A DNA stretch of 64,000 bases from assembly GCA_945861665.1 (NCBI GenBank), contig CAMAVS010000007.1:88804-152803 (forward strand), read 5' to 3'. The translations under genes were made by a program, and so were the position numbers. This DNA comes from Chitinophaga pinensis (GTDB lineage Bacteria; Bacteroidota; Bacteroidia; UBA4408). Below the pieces are notes generated by a model. That model was not told the DNA's origin, ran no database searches, and saw only the letters and a program-made list of their open reading frames with translations. Of this stretch, positions 1-9,757 are shown one piece after another (the stretch's first letter is position 1; each line of letters opens with the position of its first letter).

Positions 1-141
1 TTAGGCGACTTAAAAGAAACTCCATTCAAACAAATTTGGAAAGGTAAAGGGTATGATAAATTTCGTGCATCGGTATTACGCTCCCGCAAAGAAATTGATA
101 TCTGTTCAAATTGTTCAGAAGGAAGTGCTATATGGGCATAA
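1..141 (+). CDS. C-terminal fragment of a radical SAM/SPASM-domain protein (5' truncated by window)
   Basis: Frame 1 reads LGDLKETPFKQIWKGKGYDKFRASVLRSRKEIDICSNCSEGSAIWA*; CxxC close to the C-terminus and 'IW.g..y..fR' are typical of SPASM tails. Confidence 0.6.
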   Translation, partial: LGDLKETPFKQIWKGKGYDKFRASVLRSRKEIDICSNCSEGSAIWA

Positions 142-173
142 TAAATTCATTGCGCGTAACTGCTGCAAAACTA

Positions 174-181
174 TATCTTTG
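174..181 (+). promoter_or_regulatory. Possible Bacteroidota -7 element (TAnnTTTG) upstream of gldA
   Basis: TATCTTTG at 174-181, with TTG about 21 nt upstream (150-152); start codon GTG at 199. Confidence 0.35.
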
Positions 182-198
182 TAAAATAAATTTTTACT

Positions 199-1110
199 GT
201 GTCGATTAAAGTAACAGATATTAGCAAAGTATACGGTACACAAAAGGCCCTCAATAAAGTTTCTTTTGAAGTATCAAATGGTGAAATTATAGGTTTTTTA
301 GGTCCAAATGGTGCCGGAAAATCAACAATGATGAAAATTATTACGTGTTTTATTCCTCAAACAGAAGGCTCTGTATCTGTTTGTGGCTATGATGTTGTAG
401 AGCAATCCATTGAAGTTAGAAAAAATGTAGGTTATTTACCGGAACACAATCCTTTGTATCTTGACATGTACGTGAAGGAGTATCTCCATTTTATTGGAGG
501 CTTGCACAAAATGTCGAACAATAAACTTTCAAAAAGAATTCCTGAAATGATTTCAAGTGTGGGCTTACAAATGGAACAAAACAAAAAAATTGGTGCATTA
601 TCAAAAGGATATAAGCAACGCGTTGGCTTAGCGCAAGCGTTAATACACAATCCGAATGTGTTGATTTTAGATGAGCCAACAACAGGCTTAGACCCCAATC
701 AGTTGACTGAAATTCGCGAATTAATTCGTAGTGTAGGAAAGGAAAAAACTGTGATGCTTTCAACTCATATTATGCAAGAAGTAAAAGCAATTTGCGATCG
801 TGTAATTATCATTAACAAGGGGGAGATAGTTGCCAATGAAACAACCGCAGTATTGCAACAGCAAGGCCGCTCCGAAACAATTGTTATTGTTGAATTTGAT
901 AAAGCAGTGCGAGTTGATGATTTAAAAAACATAGAAGGACTTCTTTCAGCTCAAAACACTTCCGAAAATACTTGGAAGATTGCATCAGCTGATGGGAAGG
1001 ATATCCGAAGCACACTTTTCAACTGGGCTGTGGCAAATAACCTTTCAGTACTTACTATGCAGCGTGAAGAGCAAAGTTTAGAGGATGTATTTCAAAAACT
1101 TACGAAGTAA
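199..1110 (+). CDS. gldA: Gliding motility-associated ABC transporter ATP-binding subunit GldA-like
   Basis: Walker A GPNGAGKST, signature LSKGYKQRVGLAQAL, Walker B VLILDEPTTGLDP; GldA-like N-terminus and length; GTG start. Confidence 0.8.
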   Translation: MSIKVTDISKVYGTQKALNKVSFEVSNGEIIGFLGPNGAGKSTMMKIITCFIPQTEGSVSVCGYDVVEQSIEVRKNVGYLPEHNPLYLDMYVKEYLHFIGGLHKMSNNKLSKRIPEMISSVGLQMEQNKKIGALSKGYKQRVGLAQALIHNPNVLILDEPTTGLDPNQLTEIRELIRSVGKEKTVMLSTHIMQEVKAICDRVIIINKGEIVANETTAVLQQQGRSETIVIVEFDKAVRVDDLKNIEGLLSAQNTSENTWKIASADGKDIRSTLFNWAVANNLSVLTMQREEQSLEDVFQKLTK

Positions 1111-1205
1111 GGAATATTGAAGTAGTAGACACATATTTTCCTTCTGTTTATCAATAATCTGCAAACATTTTTCTTATTTTTATTTTTTAATAAACAACAC
1201 ACTAT

Positions 1206-3251
1206 ATGAAACTTCAAAATTATTCTCTTGGCCAATGGATTTCAGGAGAAGGTGATGGTCAAAATTTATTTAATGCAATTACAGGAGAAACTATTTATAC
1301 CGCCAGTAGCAAAGGTCTCGATTTTGCAGCTATGCTTAATTATGCTCGCAAAATAGGCGGGCCAAAATTACGAAAATTTACTTTTCATGAAAGAGGCAGA
1401 ATGCTGAAGGCATTGGCATTTCATTTACAATCAAAAAAGGAAGAGTTTTATAAAATAAGTTGGGCAACGGGTGCCACACGATCCGATAGTTGGGTAGACA
1501 TAGAAGGTGGTATTGGAAACTTATTTGCTTATGCCAGTTTGAGAAGACAATTTCCCAATGAAATATTTTGTGTGGAAGGAGATTTAGTAAAACTTTCTAA
1601 AGAAGGGACTTTTATTGGACAGCACATTTGTGTTCCGAAAGAGGGCGTAGCTATTCATATTAATGCATTTAATTTTCCTATTTGGGGAATGTTAGAAAAG
1701 GTTGCTGTTAACTGGCTAGCTGGAGTTCCAGCAATTGTAAAACCGGCAACGGTTACTTCCTTTTTAACGGAAGCTGTTGTAAAGGAAATTATTGCCTCTG
1801 GTATTTTACCTGAAGGCTCTTTGCAATTAATTTGTGGAAGCGCCAACGGCATTCTAGATCAAGTACAATCACAAGATGTTGTTACGTTTACAGGTTCTGC
1901 ATCAACCGGAAAAATGTTAAAAGCCCATCCTCGTTTATTAGAAGAAGCAGTTCGTTTTAATATGGAAGCTGATTCGCTAAACTGTTCTGTATTGGGCTCT
2001 GATGTAAAAGTAGGCTCTGTAGAATTTGATATTTTTATAAAAGAAATTCAACGCGAAATGACTACAAAAGCAGGGCAAAAATGTACCGCAATTCGCAGAA
2101 TTATTGTTCCCGAAAATATGGTAGAAGATGTTCAAATAGCCTTGGGGAAACGGTTGGCTAGTACCATAATTGGTGACCCAAATGTGGAGGGAGTAAGAAT
2201 GGGGGCATTGGCAGGTCCTTCACAATTAAAAGAAGTGATTGAAAAAGTAGAGCTACTTTCAAAAACACAAAAAATTGTATTTGGAAGTTTAACTAATTTT
2301 GAAGTACAGGGTGCCGATAAAACCAAAGGCTCATTTATATCGCCCATTTTGTTCTTAAACGAGAGCCCTTTCAAATATACCGACTGCCATAGTATTGAGG
2401 CATTTGGTCCTGTAAGTACAATTATGCCCTATAAAAATATTGACGAAGCAATAGAGTTAAGCAAGATGGGGAAAGGATCATTGGTAAGTTCAATCATAAC
2501 TGGCAATGATACCATTGCAAAAAAATATGTTTTAGGTGCCGCCTCAATGCACGGACGTATTTTAATTTTAAATGCTGATTGTGCAAAGGAAAGTACCGGT
2601 CATGGATCACCAATGCCAATGCTTGTTCATGGTGGACCCGGAAGGGCCGGTGGTGGTGAAGAAATGGGCGGAAAACGAGGTGTGTTTCATTATCTACAGC
2701 GCACAGCAATTCAAGGTTCTCCTACAACTCTTACAATGGTTACCAATCAGTATCAATACGGAGGAAAATATATTGAAAAAGATACGCATCCCTTTAAACG
2801 GTATTTCGAAGAACTAGAAATTGGAGAAACATTGATTACCAAAACTCATTTAGTTACATTAGAGGATATTGAAAAATTTGCTGAGTTAAGCGGGGATAAA
2901 TTTTACGCGCATATGGATGCAAAATCATTAGAAGGGACAATTTTTACAGGTCGTGTTGCTCATGGGTATTTTATTTTATCACGAGCAGCCGGATTGTTTG
3001 TGGATGCGCCCAAAGGGCCTGTTTTATTGAATTACGGAATTGATGAATGTCGGTTTACAAAACCTGTTTATCCGGGCAGCACTATTGCTGTTCGCTTTAC
3101 TTGTAAAGAAAAAGCAGAGCAAGAAAAAAAGGACGAAAATGATATCGCCAAAGGAATAGTTAAATGGTTGGTAGACGTATTCGATGAGACAGGAGAAACA
3201 GTTGCAGTAGCTACCATATTAACAATGGTAAAAATGAAAAATCAGGGTTAA
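1206..3251 (+). CDS. paaZ: Bifunctional aldehyde dehydrogenase/enoyl-CoA hydratase PaaZ (phenylacetate degradation)
   Basis: 681 aa; N-terminal ALDH (FNFPIWGMLEKVA, KAGQKCTAIRR) and C-terminal MaoC hydratase (GDKFYAHMDA...GRVAHGYFILS). Confidence 0.9.
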   Translation: MKLQNYSLGQWISGEGDGQNLFNAITGETIYTASSKGLDFAAMLNYARKIGGPKLRKFTFHERGRMLKALAFHLQSKKEEFYKISWATGATRSDSWVDIEGGIGNLFAYASLRRQFPNEIFCVEGDLVKLSKEGTFIGQHICVPKEGVAIHINAFNFPIWGMLEKVAVNWLAGVPAIVKPATVTSFLTEAVVKEIIASGILPEGSLQLICGSANGILDQVQSQDVVTFTGSASTGKMLKAHPRLLEEAVRFNMEADSLNCSVLGSDVKVGSVEFDIFIKEIQREMTTKAGQKCTAIRRIIVPENMVEDVQIALGKRLASTIIGDPNVEGVRMGALAGPSQLKEVIEKVELLSKTQKIVFGSLTNFEVQGADKTKGSFISPILFLNESPFKYTDCHSIEAFGPVSTIMPYKNIDEAIELSKMGKGSLVSSIITGNDTIAKKYVLGAASMHGRILILNADCAKESTGHGSPMPMLVHGGPGRAGGGEEMGGKRGVFHYLQRTAIQGSPTTLTMVTNQYQYGGKYIEKDTHPFKRYFEELEIGETLITKTHLVTLEDIEKFAELSGDKFYAHMDAKSLEGTIFTGRVAHGYFILSRAAGLFVDAPKGPVLLNYGIDECRFTKPVYPGSTIAVRFTCKEKAEQEKKDENDIAKGIVKWLVDVFDETGETVAVATILTMVKMKNQG

Positions 3252-3536
3252 ACTGGAACTAAGTATAATGACAATCACAGAATCAAAAAAAACAGAGTAG
3301 GGTTAATGATAAATCTGGATACTCTAAAGCAAATCCTACAACCAAGTTTTTTGTGATTGTGATTGTGTTCCATTATTTATTAGAGGTACGCCTAGGTAGT
3401 ATTAACCCATCTACGCCATATCCAGAATACACTTTACACCAATTGTACAATGAGCACCCTTAAGGTGTTTCCATTTTAGGGAATAAACGGCAGTTTCAAA
3501 TAAGACAGAAAGTTTTTATCTATACTACAAAAAATA

Positions 3537-6431
3537 TTACTCTAGAATAATTTTCTGAACCTTAGAGCCTTCCATTGTTTTAAAACTTATAAGATAAATT
3601 CCTTTTGATAGATGTTCGGTGTTTATTTGCTTTTTAAATGTCCCTAAAATAGTACTTTCTTCGCTCACAAAAATCGTTTGTCCAATTATATCCAGTATTT
3701 CTATACGTACATTTTCGTTTTTGCGTAAACTCGCTTCAATAAAAAATGCATTTTTAGTTGGATTTGGATACACACGCATTAGGTTACTGTTTCCTATTTC
3801 ATTTATACCAGTACAAGTAGCTACCACTACCCAAGATGTATCGGCACCTTCACAACCGTTTGCGCTATAGGTATATATTATTTGATGTGTTCCTACACCT
3901 GCCAAGGATGCATAAAAATGTCCGTTTATTGCACCTAATCCTACATACGTACCGCCTACAGGTAAACCTCCTGCTAATGCCACACCTACTTCATCCAAGC
4001 AAAGTGTATCCACATTTAAACTAAGTGTAACTATCGGCAATGGATTTACAGCAATGGCAAAATTGCTCGCACTTCCCACACCACACAAATTTATAGCATA
4101 TACTGAAATGTTACCGCTTGCCGCTCCAATTGCAAAATCTACTTGAATACTGTTTGTGTTATTTCCCATTGCAATAGTTGCTCCGGCAGGGAGATTCCAG
4201 TTGTAACCGCTTGCATTTGCAATTGCAGAAACAGAAAAAACAATTCCCAGTTCGCCTTCACATACAACTGCTGTACCGCTAATTATTCCAGCAACTCTAG
4301 GCAAATAATTTACAACAACAGCAAATATGGCACTTGCACCTACACCACAAGTATTTATTCCTTCAACCGTTATGTTGCCACTCATTACCCCATTTGTAAA
4401 ATCAACTGTAATACTATCGCCCCCCGCATTTGTAACATAGGATGCTCCAGCAGGAACAGTCCAATTATAACTACTCGCATTGGCAACAGAAGGCACAGAA
4501 TAGACAATAGCCATCTGTCCTTCGCATACGGTATCCGCTCCTATTATAACTCCTGCCGCAATAGGTAAAGGATTTACTGTTAAAGAAAAATTGCTTGAAA
4601 CAATTCCATTACCACAACTGTTAGTTCCCATAACAGTAATATTACCACCCATAGCATTGTTGGCAAAATTTACATTTATGCTGTTTGTGTTGGCGCCCGA
4701 AATGATTGAAGCCCCAAAAGGCAATGTCCACACATATCCTGTTGCGTTGCTAATACTTGAAATATAATAAGCAATCCAGCTTGCGCCTTGACAAACAGTA
4801 TCTGCACCCATCACATTATTCGCAGGAATGGGCAATTGATTTACAACAAGCCCTAAGGTAGATATGCCACCATTGTTACAGGCATTTGTTCCTTGAACAG
4901 TTATGTTTCCACTTATTGAACCAATAGGGAAATTCACTAAAATACTATTCGTATTTGCGCCTGCTACAATTATTGCTCCTGCAGGCAAAACCCAATTGTA
5001 TCCTGTTGCATTTGCAATGGATGGAACGCTGTAACTAAAACCTGACTGTCCTTCACAAACAGAGTTTATGCCGGTAATTGCTCCGGCATTCGCGGCATTA
5101 TTACAATATTTTAGTGTAGCATAATTTTGCTGACCGGTAGCCCCAGCAACATATCCCGTTACATATACATTTCCAATTAAATCTATTGTTATAGATTGTC
5201 CGTAATCTAATGCACTTCCTGTACCATTGTATTCTGCAACCCATTGTTGAACACCACTGTTATTATACTTTACGGTTGCATAATTATTTAACCCGAAAGC
5301 CCCTACGGCAGTTCCTGTAACGTATGTATTTCCAATTGTATCAATTGCAATTGCGTAAGCATAATCATCATTATTTCCTGCTCCGTTATACAAGGAAACC
5401 CATTGTTGGTTTCCGGCATTGTCAATTTTCAATGTTGCGTAGTTATTAAGTCCGTTTGCACCATAAGAGTAGCCGGTAACAAAACTGTTTCCTTGCATAT
5501 CCAAAGCAAGTGCTAATGGATAGTCGTTGCTGTTTCCAGTTCCATTGTACTCCGTTACCCATTGCTGAACACCACTTGTATTTAACATTAGTGTTGTAAT
5601 ATTATTTGCCCCAACAAGCCCAATTGAATAGCCTGTAACAAAAGAGTTTCCATTTGTATCTATTGCAAATGCCATAACAAAATCGTCACTGTTGCCTATT
5701 CCATTGTAGGTAGTTGCCCATTGTTGAATACCGCTGTTATTGTATTTCAACACAGCATAATTATTGCCTCCAGTTGCACCAATTGAATAGCCCGCAACAT
5801 ATACATTTCCGTTTTTTTCAATGGAAACCCCCTGAGGCACATCAGCAGCGTTTCCTGTGCCATTGTATTCTGTCACCCATTGCTGTACACCACTGTTATT
5901 GTATTTTACGGTGCCAAAATTTTGACCGCCAACGGTGCCTTGAACATAGCCTGTTACATAAACATTTCCACTAATATCAAGTGAAATGGACCGAGCTTGG
6001 TCGTTACCATTTCCTGAACCATTGTAGCTTGCAAGCCACTGTTGTACGCCACTGCTATTGTATTTTATGGTAACAAAATTATACCCCCCCAATGCCCCAA
6101 TGGAATAACCTGTTACATATACATTTCCATTCGCGTCCAATGCCATTGCTGCTGCTCTATCGTCATTGTTTCCGGTACCATTATATTCTGAAAACCATTG
6201 CTGCACACCGCTACTATTATATTTTACGGTTGTATAATTATACAATCCGGAAGCGCCATAAGAAGAGCCGGTTACGTAGCTGTTTCCATTTGCATCGACT
6301 AGTATTTTTTTTGCTAAATCGGTATTGTTGCCTGTACCATTGTATTCAACAGCCCACTGTTGGGTAACTTGCGCAGATGCAGTTTGAAAAATAAAAAAAG
6401 ATATTGAGAGTGCAGAGTATAGTTGTTTCAT
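3537..6431 (-). CDS. Secreted SBBP-repeat (beta-propeller) and PKD/Ig-like repeat protein with T9SS type A sorting domain
   Basis: Signal peptide; 8 repeats of 'QQWvteYNGTGN..D.a.aiaiD.nGN.yVTGys.G..G.nNyaTlKYn'; about 4 'GadtVCEGQ..i.YsVpsianAtgYnW.lPaGA' repeats; C-term RVYPNPTKNAFFIEAS...KGIYLISF. Confidence 0.9.
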   Translation of the reverse strand: MKQLYSALSISFFIFQTASAQVTQQWAVEYNGTGNNTDLAKKILVDANGNSYVTGSSYGASGLYNYTTVKYNSSGVQQWFSEYNGTGNNDDRAAAMALDANGNVYVTGYSIGALGGYNFVTIKYNSSGVQQWLASYNGSGNGNDQARSISLDISGNVYVTGYVQGTVGGQNFGTVKYNNSGVQQWVTEYNGTGNAADVPQGVSIEKNGNVYVAGYSIGATGGNNYAVLKYNNSGIQQWATTYNGIGNSDDFVMAFAIDTNGNSFVTGYSIGLVGANNITTLMLNTSGVQQWVTEYNGTGNSNDYPLALALDMQGNSFVTGYSYGANGLNNYATLKIDNAGNQQWVSLYNGAGNNDDYAYAIAIDTIGNTYVTGTAVGAFGLNNYATVKYNNSGVQQWVAEYNGTGSALDYGQSITIDLIGNVYVTGYVAGATGQQNYATLKYCNNAANAGAITGINSVCEGQSGFSYSVPSIANATGYNWVLPAGAIIVAGANTNSILVNFPIGSISGNITVQGTNACNNGGISTLGLVVNQLPIPANNVMGADTVCQGASWIAYYISSISNATGYVWTLPFGASIISGANTNSINVNFANNAMGGNITVMGTNSCGNGIVSSNFSLTVNPLPIAAGVIIGADTVCEGQMAIVYSVPSVANASSYNWTVPAGASYVTNAGGDSITVDFTNGVMSGNITVEGINTCGVGASAIFAVVVNYLPRVAGIISGTAVVCEGELGIVFSVSAIANASGYNWNLPAGATIAMGNNTNSIQVDFAIGAASGNISVYAINLCGVGSASNFAIAVNPLPIVTLSLNVDTLCLDEVGVALAGGLPVGGTYVGLGAINGHFYASLAGVGTHQIIYTYSANGCEGADTSWVVVATCTGINEIGNSNLMRVYPNPTKNAFFIEASLRKNENVRIEILDIIGQTIFVSEESTILGTFKKQINTEHLSKGIYLISFKTMEGSKVQKIILE
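5105..6360 (-). repeat. 8 tandem about 156-bp (52-aa) coding repeats (SBBP units)
   Basis: YNG(T/S/I/A)GN recurs 8 times at about 52-aa spacing within the 3537..6431 CDS. Confidence 0.85.
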
Positions 6432-6688
6432 AATTTTTTATTTGTTATAAAGTTACACAATTTATAAAATGAACAAAATCTTAATCGATGATTTGTTAAT
6501 TATATGGGATGTACGAAACTAGTCAGCGGATGGTTTTACAGAAATTTTAATCGCAACAAAGCAGATTGCCCCTTCGCTGAAAAAACTCATAGCAATTAAT
6601 TCAGGAAAGGTTATTAACGTGAATTCGTGATGAATTTCAATTTAGATAAATCAAGATATTTGGCTGTGCGGCTTTGCCTCACACTCCA

Positions 6689-6718
6689 ATTACTTTTTTC
6701 CTTGACGAAAAAAGTAAT
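6689..6718. repeat. Perfect inverted repeat (11-bp arms) upstream of interspersed repeat copy A
   Basis: ATTACTTTTTT-CCTTGACG-AAAAAAGTAAT. Confidence 0.8.
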
Positions 6719-6755
6719 CAAAAAGGTCAAGAGCAAACGCCATTTTCAGGTCTTC

Positions 6756-6839
6756 GTTTTGTCGCACAAGCTAACGTCATCAATTTCCACGAAACCTGAA
6801 ATTCGGACCGTTTGCTTATTAGCTTCCCGCCTTTCTAAC
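6756..6839. repeat. Interspersed noncoding repeat, copy A
   Basis: GTTTTGTCGCACAAGCTAACGTCATCAATTTCCACGAAACCTGAAATTCG...TTATTAGCTTCCCGCCTTTCTAAC matches copy B at about 31869-31953. Confidence 0.75.
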
Positions 6840-6897
6840 AATATACTTCTTTAGTATGGTGATTAAGCCTGAACGAACTGGCGTTAATATTTTTTTC

Positions 6898-8274
6898 TTA
6901 CAACAAACGAATCACGAAATCAGACATTAAGCCCATCGCAAAAATGAGTACCAAGGTAAGGATGAGCAATAATTTGTGGGTAAAGGAAACTTCAACAAGA
7001 CTGCTGTCGCTGCCACTTTTAAAGTACATAGCGATGATTACTTTGAAATAATAATATACGCCCACTAAGGAGGCAAGTACCGCAACTAAAACAATTGCCG
7101 TTTGTCCGCTTTGTAAAGCTGCATTAAACAAATAATATTTTCCAAAAAAGCCTGCCATAGGTGGTATACCCGCTAATGAAAGCATCGCAACTGTCATTGC
7201 AAATGCAAGGAATGGATTGCGTTTACCCAATCCGTTAAAAGCATCAATGGCTTCGTTGTTTGATTTATTGATGATGATTGACAATACCGTAAAAGCAGTA
7301 ATAGAAGCTACTGAATAGGCCGCAGTATAAAAAAGAATAGAGCCTGCCGAAAATTTATTCATTGCTAAAATAGCCAATAACATATAACCTGCGTGTGCTA
7401 TACTGGAATAAGCAAGCATCCGCTTTACACTTTCTTGATAAGTAGCAGTAATATTTCCCACTGCTAACGTAAGTATTGCCATTACAAAAATAATGTTGCC
7501 CCACACACTTTCGATGGTAGAAAAACAAGTAAAGAACAAACGGAAGAATGCTGCAAAAGCGGCTGTTTTTATAATGGTTGCCATAAAGGCTGTAATCACC
7601 AAGGGTGAACCTTGATACACATCGGGCGCCCAAAAATGAAAAGGTGCTGCCGATATTTTAAATGCCATACCAACCATCATCAACAATACTCCTGTATAAA
7701 ACAAAGCTGGAATATTTCCTGAATTAAGTGTGATGTAGTTCGCAATAGTTTGTAAGTTAAATGAGCCTGTAATACCATATATCAAAGCAATACCGAACAA
7801 TAAAAAACCGGTAGCAAATGCACCCATTAAAAAATATTTAAGTGCAGCTTCGTTGGAATAAAGGTCGTTTTTACGACTTCCTGCCAACACATACAAGGAA
7901 AGCGAAAGTGTTTCGATTCCCAAAAAAAGCATTGACATATTTTGATAGGATACCATTATTACGGCACCCACCAAGGCGAATAATATTAAAGCAAAGTGAT
8001 CGGTAAGATTGGTTTCTTCGTTAAAATAATTTTGCGAAAGCAAGAACCAAGCAAAAGCAATGAATGAAATTAAACAAGTAAATGCAACGGCATAGTTGTC
8101 GAAAAACATCATATCGTTGAAGTAGTGTTTGTTGGTGTTCCAGTACATAGCACTTATGACTATTGTTCCCAATAGGCCCAATAATACAACAGGAAATATT
8201 TTTCTCTTAAAGTTAAACATCTCCGACAACAGCGTTAACACCCCAAGTCCCGATAACAGTATTAATGATTTCAT
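6898..8274 (-). CDS. nuoN: NADH-quinone oxidoreductase subunit N
   Basis: Polytopic Proton_antipo_M protein; NuoN position at end of nuo operon; KRMLAYSSIAHAGYMLLAI. Confidence 0.92.
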   Translation of the reverse strand: MKSLILLSGLGVLTLLSEMFNFKRKIFPVVLLGLLGTIVISAMYWNTNKHYFNDMMFFDNYAVAFTCLISFIAFAWFLLSQNYFNEETNLTDHFALILFALVGAVIMVSYQNMSMLFLGIETLSLSLYVLAGSRKNDLYSNEAALKYFLMGAFATGFLLFGIALIYGITGSFNLQTIANYITLNSGNIPALFYTGVLLMMVGMAFKISAAPFHFWAPDVYQGSPLVITAFMATIIKTAAFAAFFRLFFTCFSTIESVWGNIIFVMAILTLAVGNITATYQESVKRMLAYSSIAHAGYMLLAILAMNKFSAGSILFYTAAYSVASITAFTVLSIIINKSNNEAIDAFNGLGKRNPFLAFAMTVAMLSLAGIPPMAGFFGKYYLFNAALQSGQTAIVLVAVLASLVGVYYYFKVIIAMYFKSGSDSSLVEVSFTHKLLLILTLVLIFAMGLMSDFVIRLL

Positions 8275-8298
8275 ATTCTATTTAAATTCTGTTCTCTT

Positions 8299-9753
8299 TT
8301 ATTTTAATGCAATGATGCGTAACAATTCTTCTACTGCAGGCTCTGAAATATGCAACAATGGTTTTGGAAAAACACCAATTCCAATTATAGCAATCACCAT
8401 AGGATACAGCACTAATTTTTCATTGTATGAAAGTTCCTCGAAGTCTTCGTTAAGCGGACTCAATTCGCCCAACATTGATTTTTGATACATTCTTAACATA
8501 TAAACAGCACCTAAAATTATGGTTAATCCTGCGAATGCTGCTGCTAGCGGACTAAATTGATATAATCCGTTTATCAATAAAAACTCGCCTACAAAACCAT
8601 TGGTGAATGGCAAAGCAACACTCCCCAACACAATAATCATAAATACTGTTGAGAATATTGGTGATATTGAACGTACTCCACCCAGCTTTGATAACTCTCT
8701 TGTTCCTGTCCTTTTTTCAATTAAATCAACTATATAAAACAAGGCAAAAACATTTATACCGTGACACACCATTTGTATCATTGCACCTTGCAAACCTTGA
8801 ACGTTCATTGAAAAAACACCTGCAGCAATTAATCCAACGTGCGCAATAGACGAGTAAGCAATCAGTCGCTTCATATCGTTTTGCATAATAGCAATTACAG
8901 ATGCATACACAATTCCAATAACAGATAAAATGATGGCTGTATTTCCCCACTCTGCAACACCCAAAGGGACAACAGGCAATAACCAACGAATTACACCAAA
9001 TATTCCCATTTTAAGCATAATGCCCGAAAGCAACATTGTACCTTGAGTAGGAGCTTCGGTATAGGTATCGGGTTGCCAAGTATGAAAGGGGAAAACAGGC
9101 ATTTTAATAGCAAATGCAATAAAGAATGCCCAGAATAAAATGCCTTGTGTGCTAGCAGGAAGTGAGTGTCCTGCTTGGTATAAAGATTGAATATCAAAAG
9201 TATGTGCACTGCTGTGTTGGTATAAATAAATTAAACCAACCAACATAAACAAGCTACCGAATAAGGTGTAAACAAAAAACTTAAAGGTAATAACACCTCT
9301 GTTTTTTCCGCCCCACATAAGGCAAATAAAGTAAATAGGGATAAGTGCTAATTCCCAAAAAATATAGAATAAAAAACCATCCATTGATGTAAATACTCCC
9401 ACCAATGCCATTTGCATCATCAATATCAAACCATAAAACACATTCGGTTTCTCGTATTTTTTTTCAAAAGATGAAAGAATGATGAAAGGAACAAGGCTCG
9501 AAGTAAGCAATACCAATAGCATACTGATGCCATCAATACCTACCTTGAAACTAATGCCAAGTGATGGCATCCACCAAAAATCCAAAATAAATTGTGTTGT
9601 TGCGTCTCTGTGAAAATTAAATGCTGCAAACAATGCAACGGCTAATTCCGCAATTGAGAATGCCAATGCAATTTTCTTTGCGCTTCCTCCTTTTGCAAAA
9701 AACAGAAGGAAAGAAGCCAGTAAGGGTAAAAATATTAGTATTGCTGTTAACAT
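8299..9753 (-). CDS. nuoM: NADH-quinone oxidoreductase subunit M
   Basis: GIDGISMLLVLLTS, MKRLIAYSSIAHVGLI, operon position. Confidence 0.93.
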   Translation of the reverse strand: MLTAILIFLPLLASFLLFFAKGGSAKKIALAFSIAELAVALFAAFNFHRDATTQFILDFWWMPSLGISFKVGIDGISMLLVLLTSSLVPFIILSSFEKKYEKPNVFYGLILMMQMALVGVFTSMDGFLFYIFWELALIPIYFICLMWGGKNRGVITFKFFVYTLFGSLFMLVGLIYLYQHSSAHTFDIQSLYQAGHSLPASTQGILFWAFFIAFAIKMPVFPFHTWQPDTYTEAPTQGTMLLSGIMLKMGIFGVIRWLLPVVPLGVAEWGNTAIILSVIGIVYASVIAIMQNDMKRLIAYSSIAHVGLIAAGVFSMNVQGLQGAMIQMVCHGINVFALFYIVDLIEKRTGTRELSKLGGVRSISPIFSTVFMIIVLGSVALPFTNGFVGEFLLINGLYQFSPLAAAFAGLTIILGAVYMLRMYQKSMLGELSPLNEDFEELSYNEKLVLYPMVIAIIGIGVFPKPLLHISEPAVEELLRIIALK

Positions 9754-9757
9754 AAAT

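Noticed and set aside
3252-3536. Possible decayed gene between paaZ and the SBBP protein
   Set aside because: Frames read by eye gave no recognisable protein remnant
4143-4568. 141-aa + strand Cys/Asn-rich ORF
   Set aside because: Antisense shadow of the PKD-like repeats in 3537..6431; no RBS or domain support
5105-6360. Regular 156-bp periodicity considered as CRISPR or satellite
   Set aside because: Repeats are in-frame protein-coding SBBP units without unique spacers; no cas genes in the window
6627-6854. 75-aa + strand ORF
   Set aside because: Lies across the interspersed noncoding repeat and inverted repeat; translation (LTKKVIKKVKSKRHFQ...) is a by-product of the repeat
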